Below, one piece after another: positions 32,232 through 44,900 of a stretch of 64,000 nucleotides of DNA. Position 1 is the first letter of the stretch. Each line of letters begins with the position of its first letter. The position numbers were made by a program, and so were the translations under genes. The stretch spans positions 787,215 through 851,214 of the forward strand of contig VWND01000016.1 in assembly GCA_009599575.1 (NCBI GenBank), given 5' to 3'. The stretch is from Blumeriella jaapii (taxonomy: Eukaryota > Ascomycota > Leotiomycetes > Helotiales > Drepanopezizaceae). Below the pieces are notes generated by a model, which was not told where the DNA came from, did no database searches, and saw nothing but the letters and a program-made list of their open reading frames with translations.

Positions 32232-33290
32232 CGTTAGCTTTTTTTTTTTTTTCAATTGCTTTTCGCCGCGTTCGCCGCGAATTATTAAAATGCTTTTAAT
32301 TTCTATCTGCTTTCGGTATATACGTTTAATTTTACGCGAAAATATTACAGCGGCTTTTTTGCTTTTTTTGCGTTTTCGAACTTTTTAGCGTAAAATGCAA
32401 TCGCTGCAAAGCTTCGCATATTTAATGCTTTTTTGTAAATCTTTTAAACTTTTACTCGGATTCGCTTTTAATTAGCTACAAATTTCTGCCGCACGCGCCG
32501 CCGAAGCGCAAACTTTTTTTTCGGGCCTTAACGATTTTATAAATCGTTTCGATACTGCTACCGCCGCTGCCGTTTTTGTTTTTTTGTTGCCGAAGCCAAA
32601 GCTTTTGCTAAAAATTTTATTAATTTTATTATTTACGACGCTTATATAAATCGTTTTAAAAAAAGTAACGCTTCGGCTTTTATAATAATCGAAGATCGTG
32701 CGAATCGCGCCGCGGCTCGGGCTGCCGCTGTTATTGCGCTCGCTTTTGCCGGTTTAGCGGCTGCTGCTGTTTTGAAAGCTTTGGCTGCGCCGGCCCTTTT
32801 ATTTAACGACGCTAATATAAAACGTATTTTCCGACGTTTCGAAAACGTCGCTCGGACTTATTTTAACTAGTTAAATTAAATTCTGAATTTCTACGAAAAT
32901 ATCGTAATTGCAATTTAAAATTCGATTACGGCTATTATAAAAGCTTTAATTAAAATAAATCGAATATTTTGCGAATTCGTTTGATATTAATTTTTTTTAG
33001 CTTGCCGCTGTTTTTAAATCTGAAAAAATAGCGATAAAAAAAAAAAAAATAACGATAATAATACGAATAATAAATCGCTTTAGCGGCGGTTTTAAAATTT
33101 TTTAAATGTTTTTTTTTTTTTTTTGCTTTTACGACGCGCATTCGTTATTGCTCCGTTGCTATTATTTATCGTATTTTTTAAATATTTTTTTACAATTTTT
33201 TTTGCGATCGTAAAATAGTTTTCTAGCTTTTACGAATTTTCGTTTAATAAATAGCTTTTTTATCGTATCAAATAATATCGGCTTTTTTTT
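31939..33290 (-). pseudogene. C3 region downstream of integrase, Ala-rich
   Basis: Inverse of 1-1315. It includes the long T run (about 32203-32231) and a GC-rich pocket at about 32690-32810 that encodes an Ala-rich stretch on the minus strand. The minus frame at 32950-33141 (MRVVKAKKKKKHLKNFKTAA) is the sense-strand counterpart of about 118-240 in C0. Function unknown. Confidence 0.55.
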
Positions 33291-34700
33291 ATATTTTTGT
33301 AAATTTGTATTAATTTGATTTTATATTTTTCGAGTTTTTAAAATTTTATTATATTATTCTTCGGCTCGGTATCGTTCCGACCCTGCCAAAATTTTAATAA
33401 AAAACGTAGAAAATATCGTAAATACGATATTAAAAAGAAAGCTCGAATTAATAAGCTTGGCCGTGCTCGTGTATAACTCGTTTGATTTTAAAAAGCCTTA
33501 GATATTTATTTAAAAGCTTTCGAAAAAGTCGCAGCTATCGAAGGTTTTTAATCGATAATAATATTTTATCGCTTATTTAAAATCTAGTTTTTTTGTATTT
33601 AGCGTCGTAAAATTTTTTGTGATTCGCGTTAGCTTTTTTTAGCTTTTTATTAAATATTTCTTTTTCATTTTGTAATATTTTAATTCGTTTTTCCGCTGAC
33701 GATATTTTTTTTTTTACAACGTCGCTTTCGACGTTGCTGCTAAATTCTGGATAAAAGCCGTATAATATATCAAAAAAAATAAAATTCGTAAAAGCGTATA
33801 TCGAATTGTTATACGTAAATTCGGCTAAAACAAGCTTCGTAGCCCAATCGTTTTATCGATAATCGTAATACGTACGAAAGTAAAATTTTAAAATTTGATT
33901 TTAACATTTCGTTTGGCTATCGGTCTGAAAAAAAAAAACGGTGCTTAATCGACGTCGTATTTGTAAATGAAATATTACTGAAAACTAAAATTTATTAATA
34001 AAAACTGATTTTCTATTTGTAATAATTTTTTTAAAGCAGCCAAAACTTTTGTAAATATATTATATAAATATTTTAGCCAAATCTAGAACTGAAATCGTTT
34101 TTTATATCGGTATATATTTCGATAGCTTCGTATATCGGTTTATTATAACGAATATCGAATCGTAAACACGATTTCGTTTTTTGCTAAAAAATAAATTCGT
34201 AATAAAATTTATAATTTTTTTTTTTAAAATTTCGTAAAAATCGAAAAGAAAATTAATTCGCTATAGGGTCGATGCTTTTTAAGTTTGCTTTTCTGATACT
34301 TTTTATACGTATTAACGTAACGTTTTACGTCGGTTCGTAAACCAGGCCAGAAATACTTTTTTTCGACCAGTTTTAGCGTTCGTCGAAAGCTTTAATAACC
34401 GACGGTCGGATCGTCGTAATTAATTTTTAATATTTCGCTTTTAATAACGCTTTTATTCGAAATATACGCACGTTTTTTATAACGTAGTAATTTATTTTGG
34501 CTTATACGCTAATATTTTTCGAATCCGGCTCGATTGCTTTGCGAAGCCGACTCGTACGTTTTTTATAATACAAAAAAATCAAATTTTTGCAAATTAAAAA
34601 TAATTTTATAAATCGGTTTTGCTAGTTCGTTATTAACCGTTTCGAATTATAATAATATAACGGCTACGCTTCGTAGTATATATTATTTGCAATTAATAAT
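33291..34700 (-). pseudogene. C3 integrase
   Basis: Minus-strand integrase, more complete than in C2. After the core start at about 34200 come a TDSQTK stretch (usual DGQTE, catalytic Glu lost) near 33930, WATKLVLAEFTYNNSI and FFDILYGFYPEF near 33840-33750, and the C-terminal RKLLNKYLRLFKIKRV and ILAGSERYRAEE near 33480-33360. This is the normal domain order of gypsy integrases. Stops interrupt it. Confidence 0.8.
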
Positions 34701-35968
34701 ATTAGCAAAAAACAATCCGGCGAAAAAGCTTTTTATTTAGCTTTTTTCCGTTTGCTTTTTATTTTTTGATTCCGTTAATAAAAGCTTCGAATATTTATCG
34801 GCGCGAAATAATTTATATTCCGATTTTAAGCGTGTTTTTATTACGAAAAACATTTTAGAATTTCTTAAATAAGCTAGTTTTAGATTACGATGCAACGTAA
34901 GCAGCTGTTCGTTATTTTTTTTTAAATCTTTTTTTAAATTTGGCCGGCGAAAAAAACTATTCGCCGGATTAAAAACTTTTGTTTTATATTCGATTGCAAA
35001 ATCGTATTTAACTAGCTCGTCGGCTTATTTCGCTTAGCGTTCGTTTAAACGTTTTTTCGTAAAAAAATATTTTAAATTGTAATAATTTGTACGCATAATA
35101 ATAACGTCGATAGCGCTACGTAAATATTAGTTTTATTATTTAAAAACGTAAATTATAATTATTAGCTTAGCGTCGTAAATTTCGTATTTTTATTTTATAA
35201 AAAAAAGCTTTTTCGAATAATACGCGATAAGATGCTAATATGCCTCCGCATCTTTTCCGAATAATTAAAATAATATTCCGTTTATAACGAATTTCGAAGC
35301 ATTTGTTTCGATTTGAATTTTTAATGGAAAATCGAAATAGCGTAAAATCGGTGTTTAGCAAAACTTTTTTTTTAAAAATAAAAAGCGATTTTCGCTTCGA
35401 ATAAAAAACAAAAAAGATCCGACATTTTTTTTCGTTGTATTTTTTTTAAAAAATCTATAACAAATCGGCAAAACTTAGCGTAGTTTTTAATAAAACGTTT
35501 GTAAAAGTTGGTAAAACCCAAAAATACTTAAATATTTCGCCACGTAATAAAAAAAAGCTATTTCCGAATATTATTTATTTTTTTTTAATTTATTTTAATT
35601 TTCGTAGAAATAACGACGAAGCTTAAAAACTTAATCGTATTCGTATCGAAAGCATATTTTTTTAGATTTTCGTAAAGTTTATTAATACGAAATCTTTCGA
35701 AAACCTTTTTTACCGCGTTTATATAATCGTCGGAGTTTTCGGAAAATATTAAAATATCGTCGAAATAAATTATATACGTAATATTTATTAAATCGACTAA
35801 AGCTTAATTAATATACGCTTGAAAAATTGCTGATACGTTCGAAAAGCCGAAAAGTAATACGCAGTATTCGAAATGTTCGTAACGAATACGAAACGCAGTT
35901 TTTTATTTTTTTTTTTTTCTTATTCGAAGGCGATAATACGCCTAAATGAAATTTTATTTAATAAATAT
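34701..35968 (-). pseudogene. C3 RNase H and C-terminal RT
   Basis: Minus-strand match to about 25250-26500 of C2. The RT motif C region and FRIRYEHFEYCVLLFGFS-like text lie at about 35880-35730. The frame at 35167-35361 matches C2 25741-26046. It ends at the B2 LTR within motif A. Confidence 0.8.
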
Positions 35969-36235
35969 TGTAAAACGGTGATACCTTATATTAATAGAAG
36001 CTGGTAGTTTTAGCTATGGTTAAGGCATGGATCCCTTCGAAACCCCCTGCCATTAACTACCTTTAACAAATATAAAAGCAAAGCATTTTTTTAAATAGTA
36101 TTATAAGCACGCAGTTTAATTTATACTTTCATTTATTTTTCTTTTTTTTTTTTCAATATTTTTTAGGAATTTCTTAAATTATTTTACCTATCGATATATA
36201 GCCGTATCAGTCTGGTTTTTCTATCTATTTTTATA
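35969..36235 (+). repeat. Family B LTR (5' LTR of B2), 267 bp
   Basis: It begins TGTAAAACGGTGATACC and ends CTATTTTTATA. It is followed by TTTGGTAATTTACGCAGGG, the candidate primer-binding region. Most differences from the 3' LTR at 53466-53732 are transitions. Confidence 0.93.
36071..36078 (+). promoter_or_regulatory. TATA box in the B2 5' LTR
   Basis: TATAAAAG, about 103 bp into the LTR, in a context (ATATAAAAGCAAAGCAT) kept in all B LTRs despite heavy mutation around it. It is a plausible core promoter of the element. Confidence 0.55.
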
Positions 36236-36990
36236 TTTGGTAATTTACGCAGGGATTTAAACTTCGGTGTTTCGTTTTTATATATTCGCCGATGCATTTT
36301 TAAATTTTTAATTAAAATCGATTTCGATATTTCGTTATTACGGCTTAAAAAACTTTTCATATAGTGTTATTCGCAGCTGCATTATATAAAAGACTTTTAA
36401 TAGCCTCCCTTATTTTACGCATAATTATTAAATTACAAAAATGCAATATATTTCAGAAACGTTTAAAATTACGGTTAGGCAATTTTAAACCGTGCGAAAT
36501 TCAAAGCTCGAAAATCGCTTTTTTATTTAAAAATAACAAATCGAATATTGGTTCGTACGCTTCGACCGCTGCGCTCGGCCTTTTTAAATTAAATTTCTTT
36601 TGGTTAAACGCCTGGCGAAAACTTAACTTTTTGATTTTACGCTTTATAATTGTAGCAATTACAATTTGCGGCTTTTTATTAAAAATAGTAAAAAGATGGC
36701 TGTACGTGCATTAGCCTGAGCCACGGAATATCGAAACCGTAGATTATATAATAATATTATATTAATTTAATTAATTTATTAAAAAACAAGTTTTTTAATA
36801 TATTATTTAAATATCTGAACGCAATTTTATTTTATTTAATTTTTTCAGAGAATAGAAAAACTTTTTTAATAGCTTTTTTATTAAAAACGATTTTTTTATA
36901 TTAAAAACTTTTAATTTGCAATTTTAGAAAACATTTATTTATTTAATTCAAATCCTACCAATACTTTTATTAATATTATAAACAACGACG
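36236..36990 (+). other. B2 leader between the 5' LTR and gag
   Basis: Matches the B1 leader. A 116-codon open frame at 36364-36714 (MLFAAALYKRLLIASLILRI start) is shared in part with B1, where stops split it. It may be chance or a short leader peptide; I see no domain. Confidence 0.55.
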
Positions 36991-38290
36991 CTTTTCGCTT
37001 TTTTATGCGAGGCCGCATGCTTTTTTCTGGCTTCCCTAATACATTTTTATTTAATAACGCTAACGTTACCGATTTTATCGAAAAATATAAAAAAACCTGT
37101 GAGGATTTCGGAGTTTTTGAAACTGAAATATTCGATAAATTTTTTCGGTATTATAATTTAATTATTAAAAATATTATTAAATCGATAAACGAATAAAAGG
37201 CTATTAAAGCTCGAAATTAGCGCAAGTTAATTAAAGTTTTGAAATCGAAATTCCGAAACTACGATCGTTAGCAAATTCGCGATATTATTGCTTTTTTTAA
37301 ATAATTTATTATAATAATTCGCTAAATCAAAAAATTTAAAGTTTATTATCGTATTTATACGAAAGTTTCTAACGTTTTCGTTAATAAAAAGGTTTTAAGC
37401 GAAATTAAGCAAAAAAGATTGTTTTTATTTGGCCTTCCAACTAATATTCGCAACAAAACTATTAAGCATTTTAAAATTAATAAACAAAACTCTGAAACCT
37501 TCGATTAATATTTCAAATTTATAAAATTCGTTTTTAAACAAAACCAAAGCGAACGTATTATCGAAGCTATAAACCAAAAAAAAATTTCCTTTTTTATTTA
37601 TAAGAAAAACGTAAAAGCTTTAATGCAGAAATATACCCAGCCACTAAAAGTTACCGAAATCGTTAAAAAACAACCAGTTATTATATTATTTAATCGTTTT
37701 GCAAAATCTATTGGCTTGGAAAAGCTTAATAAAAATATCGAAATTCTCGTATTAAAATTTACCGATATTAAAATTTAAAAATTTTAAAGCAAAATCGAAA
37801 ATTTTATGCAACAGCAGAAAAAACTTTTTTATATTAATTCGGATAATAAAAACGATTAAAATAGCTTTTATAACAATTACTTTTTTTAAAATGCGCGAAG
37901 CGATTAGCTTCGCTAAGCCACCGTAAAAGTAATAGCTGCCTAATAGCAATCTTTTCGTATTAGCGATTAGAATCAGCGAAATATTAATTATAATAACGAT
38001 TATTAAAGGAAAAAAGAAAACCAACGCGAAAATTAAAATCCCGGCTATTAAAATAGTAAAAGTAATTATCAAAACAGATTTTGTGGTTTTAAATATGAAT
38101 TTTATAATAATAAGAAAATTTATTGCGAAAAACCTTATATTCGCTCAAAATGCAAAGCATTTAATTTTTGTATAAATAATAATATTTGTTATATTAATAA
38201 ATACGGAGCGATTTGCTTCGGACCGACGGAAGCAGAAATAGGCCTTTTTAACAAAGTTGAAAATCAAAGCTGATTAAATATTATTCGTTT
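36991..38290 (+). pseudogene. B2 gag remnant
   Basis: Capsid of family B. The piece 37005-37196 reads MRGRMLFSGFPNTFLF, then NNANVTDFIEKYKKTCEDFG, followed by FFRYYNLIIKNIIKSI, the best preserved capsid start of the copies. Stops follow in the frame that continues to about 38290. The 106-codon minus-strand frame at 37752-38072 is hydrophobic and antisense; I regard it as a shadow. Confidence 0.8.
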
Positions 38291-38787
38291 AAAAATGAAA
38301 GGTACGAAATAAAACCATTGTTTAAAAAACAGAAAAGATGCAAAAACGATTTTTATTAATAAAAAAAAAACATTCTAAAAAGCGTACTAATTAAAAAGAA
38401 AACTTTTATTTTAAGCGTAAATAAAATTTAAATATATAAATAAAAAACAAATATATATATTATTAATATAATTATCGCGCTTGCAAATATTATAGCTGTA
38501 TAATTAAGTTAGCGAATTACAAAAAAGCAAAATGCTTTTGTGCTATTCGCTAAATCAACTAATATAAAAAAAAACGTTAAAATCGAAAAGAAAAAAATTT
38601 TGAAATTCGAAAAAAAACCGATAAAATTATTAAAAAAATATTTATAATAGAAAAAAATAACGACGATATAAAAAATATCGATACCGATATTTCGGTTTAA
38701 ATTATTCAGAAAGTACCAGCTTTTAAGCGTTTATTATTAATACGAAGCGAAAAATAAATCGATAAATATATCAGCTCCGAAGCCGTC
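38291..38787 (+). pseudogene. B2 gag-protease linker, part before the A insertion
   Basis: Degraded linker interrupted at 38787 by the family A element. It resumes at 45253 after the duplicated CCGTC. Compare the unbroken version in B1 around 29960. No domain recognised. Confidence 0.55.
38783..38787. repeat. Target-site duplication of element A, left copy
   Basis: CCGTC, repeated at 45248-45252. B1 has the single, unoccupied CCGTCGACG at the matching place. Confidence 0.95.
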
Positions 38788-39081
38788 TGTGACGATCTAA
38801 TCAGTCGGAGGGCTGGGAGATCAGTCAACTGGTCGCCGTATTCATATAGTATAAAACGAGCCTTTGGTTCTGTAACAAAGATATTCATTTAGAATCAACA
38901 ACTGCAAAAGGCAGAAGTTGCTAAAAGGAAAGAGCTTTATATATATAATAATCTTCATAATTAATGGGAAGACCCATCAGAAGACCAGAAAGCTTGCAGC
39001 TATACGTAGTTGCTGAGAAGCTTGCAATTATACGTAGTTGCTGGAATGACACGAGAAATGGCAACAGAATAAATCGTTATA
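38788..39081 (-). repeat. Family A LTR (3' LTR), 294 bp
   Basis: The plus strand begins TGTGACGATCTAATCAG and ends AAATCGTTATA (mutated ATCGTCACA). It aligns without gaps to 44954-45247. A tandem pair of about 25 bp (AGCTTGCAGCTATACGTAGT..) lies at 38991-39015 and 39019-39043. The minus frame at 38706-38888 crosses the LTR edge and is not a gene. Confidence 0.95.
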
Positions 39082-39096
39082 TTATCCCCCCGTCCG
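39082..39096 (-). other. Polypurine tract and pol stop codon of element A
   Basis: On the sense strand CGGACGGGGGGATAA sits directly before the 3' LTR. It is purine-rich, as needed for second-strand priming, and its last three bases are the TAA that ends the pol frame (..RARFFRTGG). Confidence 0.85.
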
Positions 39097-42000
39097 AAAA
39101 AAGCGCGCCCTCGAGCTTTTATCCATTGGTATATCATTATTCAAATGATCGTACGAATCCAAACCTTCGGAATATGCCTTCAGCCAGTTTATAAGTTTTG
39201 CAAAAGGACCGGGAAGCTTCTTATGCGCCAAATAAAAATCGCGCACTTTTAAAAAAGCGTATATAAAATCAGACGCGGAGTACCACGTGAAATTTTTATT
39301 TAAGCCTATCCAAAAAGCTTTGTATTAAAAAGTTTTCCGCTGCATTCGACAAGCGATTAATTTTTCGATTTTGTATTTAAACTTACCAGTTATATTAATA
39401 GATTTAAAGGTTAGATTAATCTGATCTGAAAGCGCGTCGTTAGCTGCTTTACGCAGTCGACTAGCGTAAAAAACTAAATATACGTTTATAATACTAAAAA
39501 GGTCTAGCTTGAAAGCGTTATCGAAAATTTTGGCTATAATTTTAAAAAGGCCGTTTGTAAGATTGTCGAGCTTGCGGAAGGACCGGAAAATCGGAAATGG
39601 GCGCATATCGAGCTATACGTAGTCGCCAACGTTAAAATCGTTCGCGCGGCGAGACTTATTCGCATTCTTTTTTATTTTATCGTAGATTTATTAAAAATGC
39701 GATTTGGCGAAGTTTCAGGCGTCGTAATGGCGGCGAGCGTACGCACGAGCTTCGTTTGCGTTTAGCTTATATAAAAGGTTAGGAAAAGAGGAAATATCGA
39801 ACTTCTAGTTCCAATTGATATAGGAAGTATAATCGTATACAATTTCAAAAAGTAAAAGGCCATCTAGACTTTCGTAAGAAAAGACCATTTGAGCGAAATC
39901 CATTATTGGGAGAAATTCGCTTCAATCGTTTTAATAAAAGTTTACGAAAAGTCGAAAGCGTTTGCAAATATTAGTTGTAAATTTCGATCTGACCGTCGGT
40001 TTTAAAATGAGCGGCTGTCGAAAGTTTTAATTGCGTATCGAGTATTTTGTTTAATTCAGACCAGAAAGTAAATTAATACTAGAGGCCACGATCGCTAATA
40101 ATATTTTTTAAAAGGCCAAAATATTTGTATACGTGGAATATATACAATTTAGCGAAGCTTCGAGCGTCGATATTTTTATAACAAAAGATCGAAATAGTTT
40201 ATTTGGAAAAGCGATCTATTATTACGAATACGTTATCGTAACCGTATTTGTTTTTGTTAAAACTGCAAAAGTTTATTGTAACGTGTTTCCAAAGATGGTT
40301 AAAAACAAAAAAAAGCTGAAAAAGGCCGGAGCGCTTATTTTTTGGAACAAAACTCTTTCGATAAGCGTAGTAATTGCGATAGTATTGTTTTACGAAAGCT
40401 GTTATACCTCGCCAATAATATTGGTCCGAAAGCAATTGCGTAGTTTTGCGAACGCTAGGATAAGCGGTGGAAATCTAGTCGTATATTTTTCGTACAAAAG
40501 CCAAACGAAAGTAATCGACGTCTGGTACTATCAGGCGACCGTAATATAACAGCAGATCGCATTTAAGTATATACGAAGTATTATTATCGTTCCCCTTCGT
40601 AGCGTTTCGTACAGCTTTTTTTCGGAAGGCCATCAAGCTGCTAGCTGTACGATTAGCGTAGAAAAGCTGGTCAACGACACGAAATACGGGTAAAAGATCA
40701 GCTATTTCAACGATAAAAACAGCTGTTTCGGAGGCCGTAAGCGGTCGAAGTTTTTTAGTTAAAAAGCGATAATCGATTTAATCGGCTCGAAAAAGTGTTT
40801 GCAAGCGTTAAATGCGTTTAAAAAAGTTTTAACGGTCGAGTTCGTTCGTACGACGTGTTAATGCGTCAGCCAAAAGATTATATTTATCTGGTTTGTACGT
40901 AATAAGAAAATTGTAATCGGCGAAAAGTTCGGCCTAGCGTATCTGTCGAACGTTTAAAAGTTTAAAAATTATAAAATATTCCAAAGCTTTGTAATTAATA
41001 ATTATTTTGATTTGATAAACTAAGCTAGCTAATTCAACACGAAAGTTGCTTAAAAATCTTACGATTGCGAATATTTTTTTATCGTATACGACGTAGTTTA
41101 GCTTTGCGAAAGCTATAGTTTTGCTGAAATAAGCGACTAAAAGCCAATCGTCGCTATAGAATTACGAAAGCACAAAAGCTACTACGCCGTCGAAAGCGTT
41201 AATTTCTAATATGCAGAAAAGGTTTTGTTTGTAATATTATAGAACTGATGCAATAATAAAAGCTAATATAAAAAGGTCGAAACTTTTCTGATATTCAAAA
41301 GTGAAATTAAAAAAAACGTTAGCTTTGGTTAAATAAACCAAAAGCTTTGCAATTATATCGTAGTTTCGAATAAAACGTTGGTAAAAATTACAAAAATCAA
41401 AAAAGCTTTGTACATCTTTTATAATAATAAAAGGCTTCCAGTGAACGATTACGGAAACTTTTTCTGAATCTATCTTTAAGCTTTTAATCGAAATAATAAA
41501 ACTTAAATAACGGATCCGTATAACGTTGAATTTAGATTTTCGAATATCGGCCTATAATTCAGCGTCAGCGAGCCTTTAAAGCATTTTGCGAACGTATATA
41601 GCGTATTTCAAAGGGTCGGACGAATAAATAAGAATATTATTTAGGTATGCAATACAAAAATCGTTTAAATAGTCGAAAAAAACGTCGTTTATATAACGTT
41701 AGTAAATTGCGGATTTATTAATAAAGCCAAAAGGTAGCATTTTACATTTATAAGCGCCGTAACGCGTACGAAACGTCGTCAGTTTTTTACTGGCGAAGTC
41801 TATTCGAATTTTATAAAAAGCTTAACGAATATCGAATTTCGTAAAAATTCGCGCTTTCGAGAAACGAGCAAAGGTCTTATCGATAAAAGGGAAAAAGTAG
41901 CGATCTTTACGAATAATATTATTAAAAGCTCGATAATCGATACAAAAACGCAATAAACCGTCGGGTTTTTTAGCGAAAAGCATTAGAGCAGCGAAAGAAG

Positions 42001-43320
42001 CGGTAAAAAATTCGATAAAACCTTTATTAAAGTTGTTTTGCAGGTAAATTTTAACAATTTCGAGCTTTGAAATCGATATTTTATACAAAAAAGTGTATTT
42101 CAGCTTTTTCTTATTTATAATAAGCTCGATCTTATGGTCGTAAAGCCGGTAAAAGGCTAGCTCGTTATTGGCGGCCTTAGAAAACACGTGTTCGAAATCT
42201 TTGTATTCCGAGAAAAAAGATTCGAAGAAAAGTTTATTCGAAATTAGCTCTGCTAAGCTGATTAAAAAGGTCGAAATCGATATTTTATTAGTTCTGAAAC
42301 GTTCGAAAAAACTGTGAAATTGAATTTTAAAAAAAGTGTTGTACGTAAAATCGTTTAATATTTTGTCGATTTCGTACAAAAAAATTAAAAACATTTTAAC
42401 TGCTTTCTTTCTAAAAATCAGCTTAAAAGCGTATGTAATAATCTGGCAGATAGAAATTGGGTAAGCAGTAGATTAAGAAACTCGTTTTCGAACTGGTCGT
42501 TTAAAAAGTTTAAAAGATGGTTTGTTTAAATTATCGATTATATTAAACTGAAAGGCCATCGCGGCGAAAGCTTTTTTTCGGTTTTTGATATAACTGTTCT
42601 TCGTAAAACGAAAAAGCTGTTTTAACGAAAAGAAAAAAAAAAAAAAAAAGAAATAATAGAAGGAGGATCGGCAGCTTGAGAAGATGGTGTAATTTTTTGT
42701 ATTATTTCATTAGCGTCGCTATCGAAATTGGCACCGCGAATGAAATTCGACTTTTTCGCGCTCCGCATAGCGTCGTAGATCTGCCACAATTGGTTAAGAT
42801 TTTTATTACGTTTTATAGCGTCGTTTTGATGGCGAAATTAAATCTTTCGGAAGTGCAAATAAAAGATTTTAATACAACGAGCGTAAAAAGCTGTGGAAGA
42901 ATAAGATTTCGGCTAATAAAGCTTGCGTTTATTATAATCTAATAAAACTTGGTGTTCGGCCAGCCAAGCTTTTTTTAAAATTATACCATAATTTCCGAGA
43001 TTGGTAATTAAAAAAGGAATAAACGATTATATTCGATTATTAATAATAAAATTAAAAAGCGTAAAATGTATAATTAAATAGCCACGAGCTCTATTATACC
43101 TTTTTACAAAAAAAGAAGCCGGGAGAAATTAAATCAAAGGTTTTAAAAAAAAAAAAAAGGATTTAATCAGCGCCGAATCGATCAACGCATAACCGTTCGT
43201 TCTAAAGTCGGCGAGCGCCTTTATTTTATACGAAAAGCTATTTTTAATAAATATAACGGGAATTGTTAATAAGTCGCTATTAAAAAGCTTTCGAACGTTA
43301 AAATAACGCATATCGCGCAA
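39082..43320 (-). pseudogene. Element A pol: protease, RT, RNase H, integrase, chromodomain
   Basis: Protease: ADFRTNGYALID (43129-43320), a mutated D-S-G-A-N-G active site. RT: the 190-codon open piece 41822-42394 has FAKKPDGLLRFCIDYRAFNN and FARFSKARIFTKFDIR (motif A, Asp kept). Motif C reads YLNNILIYS (41636-41647), both Asp lost. RNase H: about 41250-40860, with LVYQIKIIINYKALEYF and YKPDKYNLLADALTRR. Integrase: zinc-region Cys changed to Tyr, core VTINFCS with Asn for the first Asp (40271-40273), ISDRGL and DGQIE kept. The tail has KLDNLTNGLFKIIAK (GPY/F-type) and a chromodomain-like FTWYSASDFIYAFLKVRDF (about 39300-39240). Stops are scattered. Confidence 0.93.
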
Positions 43321-43349
43321 TACGTTTAAAAAAAAGGCTTTGCTTAGGC

Positions 43350-44900
43350 CTGAGCGTTTTCCCGATTAGCGAGAAAGCCTTCGATTTCCTCGTATGCGTT
43401 TTAAAAGTCGTTTGGAAAAGGGTTTTCGTTTTTATTATTATTATTAGAGGGCGAATTTTCGGCCGGTTCGATCTCGTTTATATTTACCAGCCTAGAAAGG
43501 CTTTTAAGTGGAACCGAAGGTCGGCCCGTAAAAGGTCGTGCAAATTAGCTTCGAACTTTCTGATGTGGAATAAAAAACGAACGTTATCGTTGGTCCGATC
43601 GAAAGAAAAGAACGCTAAGAGGGACGTTCTGGCGTAAAAAAAAAGAAAAAATAAAGGGCTGAGAAAAAGCTTATAAAGCATTTGGACGATTTTCGTACGT
43701 ACGATTTGACTCGTAGTACGCTTTGATTAAGGACCTACCATTTTAATAAGTGGTAGATTTGGTTAAAAAGCGATTCGCGTATAAAATTCGTTTAGCCAAC
43801 TGATTTTGTTTTTTTTGACGGACGGCGGTGAGCCAATTCTTAAAAATCGTTGTACGCGCCTATTCCAAATGCAGCTTTTTTCGTAAACGCTTTGGTATTT
43901 TGTCGCGAAAAGCGTTTCGAAGCTGTTTGTCAGTTCGTATTTAAGCGTTCGCTGCGAAAATAGAAAATCGCAAGTAAAATCGCTAAAAGTCGTCGTGCGT
44001 ATTTATTGCAAGCATTTTAAACTCGTTTTCCGTCCTTTAAACGTTTAAAAAGTCGGCCAGGAAATCGGCGACTTTTTTTATTAATTTTTCGGAAAGTATA
44101 GGATCGGAACGGTCTAAGATACGCGGGGTCAGAAACTCTTTTGCTACGCTTTCGGTCTGATCGAATATATAATTTTTGCGAAATCGATCGCTAGCGAAAT
44201 AGTCGTAGTAAAATTCGAAGTTGTCGAAAATTTTAGTTTTTTAATAGCGTGCTTTGTAATTTTCACTATTATTTAGCTTAAACTTAAGATTCGAAACGCG
44301 TTTTATACGAGCTAGTCGAAATTAGCAAATAAATAGGAACTATAGCGTTTAAAAAACGCGCTAAAATCTTAGCCGTTAAAGGAAGATTCAAAAAGAGTTC
44401 GCGAAAAGCGTAGAAATTGGTTTATAATGTTTGTTGGTTAAAATAAGACGTTGCGAGAAAAAGGAAAAGCAGCAGATTCGCGACTGGCAGAAGCACGTTC
44501 GATAGATTTTATTAAACGTTTTGATTAAAAGGTCTGTCGCAATCGCATAGCTTTTAAAAATTGTCGTTTACGTTTTTGCGCTTTTTTCAGTTGATTTTGC
44601 AAAAGTCTTAATTGAACGTTTTTAGCGCTAGGCTGAAAAGTGGCAGGCGAAATAATTAGCGCTCTGCCTTTTCTTTTGTTTTTTTTTCTTCGGGAGGAGG
44701 ACTGTTTTTCAAAAAAAGAAGCTTTTAGGAAAGGTTGCTTTTTCGCTGATTAAAAGAAGAAGGGAGGTTAAAATGTAGTAGCAGGAGCTGAAAAGCTTTG
44801 TTAAAGGAAAGATCGTTGAACAAAAGCCATTTTTCGCGAAATACGAAAATAAGCCTTTTCACGACCGGTCGATCATCTTGGTATAATCCGTAAGAAATTC
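43350..44900 (-). pseudogene. Element A gag region, degraded
   Basis: The region between the 5' LTR and protease. The best open minus-strand frame is 43484-43681 (65 codons; FDRTNDNVRFLFHIRKFEAN), not clearly recognisable as capsid. Other frames are Lys/Phe-rich with many stops. Gag is inferred mainly from position. The plus-strand frame at 42676-42942 is a shadow of the stretch between protease and RT. Confidence 0.5.

Larger units (their letters stand above)
31525..35968 (-). mobile_element. Family C copy C3, 3' half (3' LTR to RT)
   Basis: A minus-strand family C element. Its 3' LTR (31525-31938) lies inside B1; integrase and RT read towards higher coordinates up to 35968, where B2 has inserted. 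It resumes at 53733. Joining 35968 to 53733 restores the C2 sequence around 25250, with ATAT present on both sides, which proves the B2 insertion. Confidence 0.93.

Noticed and set aside
37752..38072. 106-codon hydrophobic frame on the minus strand as a membrane protein
   Set aside because: It lies antisense to B2 gag and matches a similar antisense frame in B1 (28931-29149). The sense strand has the gag homology.
38706..38888. 60-codon minus-strand frame with an apparent start
   Set aside because: It crosses the boundary between B2 and the element A LTR, so it cannot be an ancestral gene.
40133..40549. 138-codon plus-strand frame as a gene
   Set aside because: It is antisense to the element A integrase, whose zinc region and core start (40199-40435, minus) are recognisable.
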